Of a DNA stretch of 64,000 nt, positions 57,441 to 64,000 are shown piece after piece. The DNA is from Isoetes taiwanensis (Eukaryota > Streptophyta > Lycopodiopsida > Isoetales > Isoetaceae). The notes under the pieces were generated by a model. It was not told the DNA's origin, searched no databases, and was given only the letters and a program-made list of their open reading frames with translations. The stretch's first letter is position 1, and each line of letters starts with the position of its first letter. The DNA lies in contig JAJEKV010000063.1 in the NCBI GenBank assembly GCA_021234155.1, positions 3,356,797-3,420,796 of the forward strand, in the 5' to 3' direction. Position numbers and translations under genes: made by a program.

Positions 57441-60000
57441 GGAAAGAAAAAAGAGATAAACAATGAAACTCGCCTGGCCACTACAAGCACCAGATAAAGA
57501 CGTTCCCATTTAGGAAGAAAAAAGAACTGACTAAGCCCAAAATTTATACTGCATGGGAAGCCCATAACACTCGGCAGGAAATCCAAATTTTAATAGTAGG
57601 TGGGAACACTGGGCACACTGGGCGGGAACCTTAAAATCAACACTCGTGGGAAAACCAAAAATTAAAACTAGGCAGAAACCCCGAAACTAACAACTCGAAA
57701 CTGACACACGGAACCCCGAAACTAACCCCCCCCCGAAACTAATACCCGGTGCGTTCAAAATCATGGAATAATTTCGAATTAATAGAATCATGGTTTTATT
57801 TCATAATTGTTCATTACTCACGGTTCACATGATCTAGTTATGACATGTAACGTTATCATATTTGGATGCATTCGTAATGGTTTGATATTATATTCTCATG
57901 ATTCAATCTTTGTCTCTTTCATATATTTGATGTAGAATACTGACAACATGTGGGTTTTGCACAATGGGACTCTCTTATAGTAAGTTGTTCTATCTGAGAA
58001 TAGTTTTCATAGTTGTATTATTTAATGCAATATGGTACTTGGGTCGTAAATTTGGCGTTATTCTTCGTGATGCCATTTCCATTGCGAGAATGGCATTTTA
58101 GAGGTCGACCATTTAGTCTTTTATGTTTCCCCCGGTTTCCGGCCGTTTGTTTCTTTTCTTTGGATTGATTCTTTACATGGCCATAGCTTGAATCCGCCCC
58201 ATCACGTTTTTGTTTAGCTTGTCTCCATAGTGGTAGCCTTAGCAAGGCCATATTAATAGTTTATAATCCCTCTTTTTTTGCCGAGAAAGGGAAGAAGAAG
58301 AAAGGATCTGGATCTAAGAAATAGGTCTAGCAAAAATGTGGAAGCACGGACCTTATATATGCTTTAGAAAATATTCAGCTTTGATGGGTACGTGAAGGAA
58401 GACGATTTGCACATAAGAAAAGCCGAACTCATGAGAAAGCCGGAAGAATGCCAATGTAGAAAAGGATAAAGCGGAAGAAAGCCGGATCTGGAGAGGATAA
58501 CATAGAAGAAAAGCCGATGTAAGAAAGAGAAGAAAGCCCCATCATTTTTTCGCCTCACAAACCCCCATCATTGCAGAGCTTCATTTATAAAATCATCCTC
58601 TTTCATCTCACAACCCCAATTCCTAAAACCATAGACTATATCCATCGCCGCTATGCCATCTTCCTCATCGCCATCGCCATCGGTAGCTCACGCTCGTATC
58701 GCCATTCTGCCAAATCGCCCATCGCTGGAGGAGGAGGGGAAAAATTTTGCCCAAGTACCATATTGTAAATTCAAGGCATATGGTGCGCCGCCATTTCGGC
58801 ATGCCATTACCCGGCTAACGCCCGGTCGCGGGACCATACACACATGCCGTATTGGCATCCCATATGCCTTGAACTGGTACATTATGCTTATGTATGATGT
58901 CTTGGCCATTTATTAGCACCCTTAAACCCCTACTTAGTCTTTATGACTAACCCCACGTGTTCATGGTGTAATCAGATAGACATGAGGCTTGAAGGAACGT
59001 CAAGCAGTTCAGGGCCTCAACTAAGTTAGAAGTCTGGGAGATATTTGTGAGCCTTTAGCAAGGCCTTATTATTGTCTTATAAAACTTAACTTGTGGATTC
59101 TTAGAGCATAAAGTATTGTCAATGTATAAAGCATAATATTACATCTTTGAGAGTTGAGCTCATAGGTGTTATTAGATATGGTTTGGATTAAATATTCAAT
59201 TCTTTACCTTGAGTTTGGCTTAAGAATGCTTTTGCATTGCATTGTCCAACTCATGTACACGAACTTGTTATTAGTGATCATGCAAGCCTTGATGGGATCT
59301 CGAGTTATCTGGAGGGCCAATCGGTAGGCCCGTTACATTGATAGTCCAGGGTGCACCTCGTTTAGAGAATATGTAGCACAATAATAGGGGTTCCAGAAGG
59401 ATTTCATATATGGATGTAAAAATAACAATTCCTAAAACCATAGACTATATCCCTCATTGAATGGGTTGTTATTGATGACGTGGCAGCCATGGTAGGTCAC
59501 GTGTATGCATACTCAAATCATATAATATTTGCATATTTAGATTAAGAATTTATTATGAAGATAGCCCATAAATTCATTATTTTATCGCTCTTTCTCGTGC
59601 CATTAGTCTTAATGATCAATTTGTCTTATCATACACACATACAAATTTGCATTGCATGTAAAAATACTATTATGATAGAAAGATATACATTTTTACGTCC
59701 ATGAATACCAAGAAAAAGGGGGCTAACCAAGAAAATCCTTCCCTCCTCTTAGAAGTAAAGTTTTTGCATGATGAAATCTATTCCCAAAATAGCCCTTTGC
59801 CAGCCTGGTGTCTGGAATTTTTTTTTTTCTTTATCAGTAAATAATAAAAGACATATTGAAATAGAGAATAACGGATAAAACAAATAACAAAGAGATGGGA
59901 AGGTTAGGTTTCAGATAAAAAATCCATGCTTTTCCAAGTATTCAACTCCCTTTTAAAAATCACTAGAACATAAGCTAAGCTAATGCGCAGGTATGAAGGC
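57441..60000. other. Intergenic with a hairpin and a direct repeat
   Basis: No gene is supported. A strong inverted repeat is at 58755-58880, and a 27-base exact direct repeat is at 58617-58643 and 59426-59452. Confidence 0.35.
58755..58880. repeat. Long hairpin (126 bp)
   Basis: ttcaaggcatatgg (58770-58783) pairs exactly with ccatatgccttgaa (58860-58873). Outside it gtacca pairs with tggtac (58875-58880), and inside it further partial pairing (cggcatgcc with catgccg) continues to a CG-rich loop. It could be a MITE or a precursor of a small RNA. Confidence 0.65.
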
Positions 60001-60071
60001 TGCTTTTTGTCATTGCTATGCTTGCATCGTTTGGGGGCTGGAACTTAGGTGCTTCTTGATTCAGAATTAAT

Positions 60072-61677
60072 ATGAAGTCTTTTTGTGCAAATCTGACTAA
60101 AGCTTATCAGTTTTGGTTGCTAAACTTGAGAAAAAGTGTATTGCTTTGTGGACGTTGGACAGTCCCATCCCTCCTTGTATTCTGGACTATCTATGGAAGA
60201 TTCTTCTGCATGGCAATACCACGAAGTTGCTTAGTATCCCTATCGAAATTCACGTCTCTGCTTCAAATGCTTGGGATGAAATTATTACAGGGTTGTAAAA
60301 ACACTTATTTTGGTGGAATATAGCTAAACTATCCATGCCCGGAAGAATCACTATGGCTAAATTTGTTCTAGTAATACTTATGTCTATATGGCATCTGCAT
60401 TAATAGCTCCTCAGTGTGAGATGGAGGAGATTGTGCATATCGTCAGGACTTTTATTTGAGGTGGAAATGAAGCAAGAGCTGTGGGCAAGGTAGCTTGAAA
60501 GAAGTGCATTACACCTCAGGCAGTTGGCGGTCTTGGAATGTTGGATTTTCACCTTCAAAGTAAGGTGATGATATTGAAGTTATTTGGAGGATTCTCATTA
60601 GTAAGCATGATTCTCCTGGCCTGAGGTTGCTGATACAGTCGATTTAGCATTGACTTTCATTTCATAAGGCCACCATTAAGCCTCTCCTTCCTTGGACTTT
60701 GCTTTCTAAAGGGGTTGCTTGCTGCTTGGGACATTGCTAGGTCTCTTTTGCATTACAATCTTGAGGCGTGTCTTTAATTGTCTACTCCATGCTGGTGGAT
60801 TCCTTTGTAGGACACTCCTGAGAATGTTCTTCTAAGTGTTGTTGTTCATCCAAAGACACAAGACGATGGATAGTAGTTGGTATAAGCACCATTGCAGCTT
60901 GATATGAGTCTAGTCATCTCATGTCATGGAAAGCATTTAGAACAAAATTCTTATTGTACAGATGGGATAGAGTAATTTGGACTCGTGTTGTTGCATTGTT
61001 GCCACAGGATTCTGGCCCACAAATTGAAGTAACGGTATGGGATTGCCATCAGGGTATCAAGCCAGGGCGCTTTGTTTCTTCTGTATATAAAGTGCTTTTA
61101 CATTCTGAAATCTTGCTTCCATCTAATAGGTGGCATCTTCAGGTCCCTCAGCCACAATGGAAAAGTGTTTAAAACATGAATGGGATTTCAGAGCTTTGTC
61201 CTGGGTTGAGAGTATTGAGCATTGTTTTTTCTTATGTGAGTGGCTTCGGCAGGCATGGACTTGGTTGTTAATCCTATTTGGCATGTCTCGATCTAGCCAG
61301 CAACTTCTGCTCGCTATCTATCCTGATGCATGGCCCAAATGCCAGAAACGAGCTTTTCATCTTGGATGTGGATGGCTTTTATGGTCGATTTGGAAGAGAA
61401 GGAGACTATTTATCTTTAAGAGCATGGATACTGCAGATGAGATTCTTCTTCAGTGCATACGGAATAAAATTATTATGGCTTATAATAATTGTTCTTCTCT
61501 TGATCAAGAGAAGAAAGTACTGATTTGGCATACTTATCTTCAGATTCATTCTTATGCATAGACAGGTGGTTGTGCTCAGTTGGATCAGTTTATCCACTGG
61601 GGTTATAATCATGTCTTTGCATTTTATATTGTTATAATTTTGATTGGTAAATAAAGCTTGTCATCCTTCAAAAAAAA
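60072..61677 (+). mobile_element. 5'-truncated LINE (RT C-terminus and zinc-binding domain)
   Basis: Only the 3' part of a LINE remains. The region after the RT reads, across frameshifts, VAKLEKKCIALWTLDSPIPP, WWNIAKLSMPGRITMAKFV and GGLGMLDFHLQSKV. 61130-61561 is an open frame with SIEHCFFLCEWLRQAWTWLL, the C-terminal reverse-transcriptase zinc-binding (zf-RVT) domain of plant L1 elements, ending HTYLQIHSYA. The 3' UTR ends in ttgattggtaaataaagctt, then gtcatccttc and a short A run at 61669-61677. It is a different family from the LINE at 12.6-19.1 kb. Confidence 0.8.
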
Positions 61678-63456
61678 TATGTGCTTTAATTTCCATCTGG
61701 CCTTCATAAGGGCGACCATTTTCTCTAGTAATGCACAGGAATTTGTTAGAGGTCCCTATAGTACTTGCTTTTAGAGGGAAAAAGTTGGGCATGGTTCCAA
61801 ATGGAGTACCGAATTTCTTTTTATCTGTACTAGTGATCATAGTTGTTAAGCGGATTATTCTTCCTATCTAACCCTTTGATAAATATATATCAGACGAGAG
61901 AGAAAATTAGAAGGGAAAATGAAGGAACAAAATGATGGAAAAAGTGTGCTTGATTAATGGCAAACTAAGGGCAAGGACATGCGCTATTGCAGTGCCAAAA
62001 AGCCATGTCTGAGCTTCTTTTTGGCATTGCTAAACAAGGTCCATGAAGAAATTGCTCTCTGTTGCGATATGCAAAACTTATGCTAGCCTTTGCTGAATTG
62101 GTAACCTCCCACTCCTCGTCCCCGTGGAGCAAATCAAAATCGACAAAAACAGATAACATTTGCTCCAAAACTCGATACCAGAAGACGCAATGCCCAAGCT
62201 TACTTGCGAATCTCATCATGGGCAAAGCAAGGGAAGAATTGGCAAAAATTTGTTGGTGCACTAGAGCTTTACCAGCTCGTTTTGTATATGTTCTGGATAG
62301 TTTTGGGACATTTTGTGTGCCAGAGCATGCCCATTAACGGGTGCTCACACTTTCAATGGTGTCTTAACCATTGCCTTGTTATATATATTGTTGTATTAAA
62401 TTGGAGTTAGTTAGATTGTCCTCTAGGAAAAATGCAACAAAATGAAACCTTAGTAACCAATATTTTCCATTTTCACCAACAAGCCTTAAAGAGATACTAT
62501 AACCGTGTAATTTTAAAATTTGACACAATTAGATTGTCCATAATTGGAGGTTCATGTTCATCTTGCACCATTTCAAATTGACGGAAATGTTATTAAACTG
62601 GTATTGCATTATTAAATGTTCGATGTTAATATTGGGTTTAAATGAATCTTTGTGGTAAAAAAATATCATGGAACACGTTACAGTTCATTTTGCATTGGAT
62701 CTTCTGCTGTTAAGATTCTTCAATCAATTTTGTTGTAACAGGTTTGGAATCAAAGAAATGCGAGAAATAAATATGTGCGCTGATGCTAAATATGACTATT
62801 GGATCATGCCAACCTGGATGAGCCAAGCATAGATGTTGGTTATTGAAAGCACTTCTCATTGCCTCACCTATTTGCCTGGGTGTGTAGAAGTAACAAAATT
62901 TGAAATCTTAGTCTGGAAGGCCCTGTAGTTGGCGTCATGAAAAACGAATTTCTTGAGGAACATGCAGAATAGCGATTCGCATGACGCAAGGGTGTGGAAA
63001 TAAGGTTCTCCAAGATGTAACCAATAACTACCCCCAATATGTGTTGAAGCAGGTGAAGATGATTCCTTCACTAACACCAATGGATTTTCTATAACACCAA
63101 TGGATTTTCTAATGTGTCTACCTTTTGCTCAGCATGTTTGTTTTATGTGAGCATTATTTACAACAAATCTCGACTTCACTATTCATATGTACAGCTGGCG
63201 GTCACAATCCGCCACGTAGACTACCACGTAGGATGCGACACAGGTATGGCTAACAGGGCATTCTTCTTCCTTTTCTTCTTCTTCTAGGAAGTTGGCCGGA
63301 TCAAAAAATGTCAAGCATTGGTTTCCAAGCCACACACGTCCATGTCTGTTTTGCTTTACTCCCTGTCCTGCACTGCAGCCCCTGGAATTCAATAATATCC
63401 TTCCTAACACACCCTGTTATCTTGCAGCTTCTGGGCTCAACCTTTTCTATCTAAAA
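61678..63456. other. Spacer and 5' region of the second oxidase gene
   Basis: No gene is supported before 63457. A 20-base unit (taacaccaatggattttcta) is repeated in tandem at 63072-63111. Short frames at 61965-62410 have no domain. Confidence 0.35.
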
Positions 63457-64000
63457 ATGCAAATTCTATGGCCGATTCTTTTGCTTCTCTTTCTTTCTCT
63501 GTGCCCTGTAGTTATTGCAGAGCTGAATGCGAATCTGTTTGATGTTGCAAGCTTGAGACAGTTTATCCAACAGCTTCCTGATTTGCCAAGAATCAAAGCC
63601 TACAAGCAGGTACATGCAGAGCTTTTTGTTCCAGCAAATATCAGCATCGGAATGCATCATGTCAAATGGGTGAGCCATTAATTTTTGTTTCCCTGCCAAA
63701 ATATGTGTATCTTTTTCTTACAACCGCCACTTTTGTCAGCACTAAAATTAGTTTGTTTGTCCAACTTTTGATGATTTCTCCAACATCACTTTTTTGTGGA
63801 TGTAGAAATTTCATCCTGATATTCCAGCAACGACAGTGTTTGCATATGGGCAAAGCAAGGATGAAGCAACAGTTCCAGGGCCTATAATAGTGGCCAGAAG
63901 AGGGATTCAAACACATGTTTTGTGGGAAAATCATCTGCCAAAAGACCATATCTTACCCATCGATAGAACTATAGCTATTGCAAGTCCAAAAAAAGGAGTA
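63457..64000 (+). CDS. LPR-type multicopper oxidase, 5' part (cut by window end)
   Basis: Exon 1 (63457-63669) encodes a signal peptide ([20 protein letters not shown]) and [20 protein letters not shown], closely paralleling LFNVEGLRKFVQELPDMPRI of the gene at 33942. Exon 2 starts at 63806 ([20 protein letters not shown], then ATVPGPII and [10 protein letters not shown]) and runs off the window. The intron position and phase are the same as in the first gene, so these are paralogs in the same orientation 29.5 kb apart. The copper motifs lie beyond the window, so activity cannot be judged; no damage is visible in the part seen. Confidence 0.85.

Noticed and set aside
58755-58880. Hairpin as MIR160 precursor
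   Set aside because: The arm sequence shares a GGCAT-like word with miR160 but not the mature sequence, so no known microRNA is claimed.
1-64000. CRISPR arrays, bacterial operons, rRNA or complete tRNA genes
   Set aside because: No regularly spaced repeats with unique spacers, no operon-like gene packing, and no cloverleaf or rRNA-like stretch was seen.

Overview
This looks like plant nuclear DNA. Genes are split by GT-AG introns, and the recognisable families are a plastid-type sigma factor, PLS-class pentatricopeptide repeat (PPR) proteins and LOW PHOSPHATE ROOT (LPR)-type multicopper oxidases. Between them lie Ty1/copia and LINE retroelements, a Helitron and several rarer transposon types. 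The low gene density, the many nested decayed elements and the presence of Replitron-like and Crypton/DUF3504-like proteins fit a large seed-free plant genome (fern, lycophyte or similar) better than a typical flowering plant. That placement is inference; no marker fixes the species.

Layout. 0.35-4.8 kb: a copia element on the minus strand with two diverged LTRs, PBS and PPT, and a decayed pol. 5.3-8.2 kb: a seven-exon sigma-70 family gene (+) with frameshifts and a damaged -35 recognition helix. 8.9-9.0 kb: a stem-loop repeat that recurs at 20.7, 49.2 and 54.9 kb. 10.0-10.6 kb: three exons of an Erv41/ERGIC2-like gene, one carrying a 1-base deletion. 12.57-19.07 kb: a full-length LINE (-) bounded by an exact 18-bp target duplication. 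21.4-23.0 kb: a Replitron-like HUH endonuclease gene (+). 23.8-27.2 kb: a Helitron remnant (-) with a decayed PIF1-like helicase. 28.7-30.4 kb: a decayed tyrosine recombinase of DUF3504/KIAA1958/Crypton type (+).

31.5-33.4 kb: a PPR pseudogene. 33.9-36.1 kb: an LPR-type multicopper oxidase with an open frame, all four copper motifs and a TATA box upstream. 39.1-43.8 kb: a second copia element (-). 43.8-44.3 kb: a PPR fragment. 45.5-47.9 kb: a decayed gene (-) of a transposase-like family that I cannot assign to a named superfamily. 52.1-53.2 kb: exons of an unrecognised gene (-). 55.5-56.5 kb: an array of units centred on perfect palindromes. 60.1-61.7 kb: the 3' end of another LINE. 63.5-64.0 kb: the first exons of a second LPR-type oxidase, cut by the window end.

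Only the two LPR-type genes look potentially functional. Most of the rest is a graveyard of mobile elements covering copia, LINE, HUH (two kinds), tyrosine recombinase and a possible DDE type. The strongest candidates for under-described systems are the plant Crypton-like recombinase, the Replitron-like gene, the unassigned transposase-like gene and the palindrome array.
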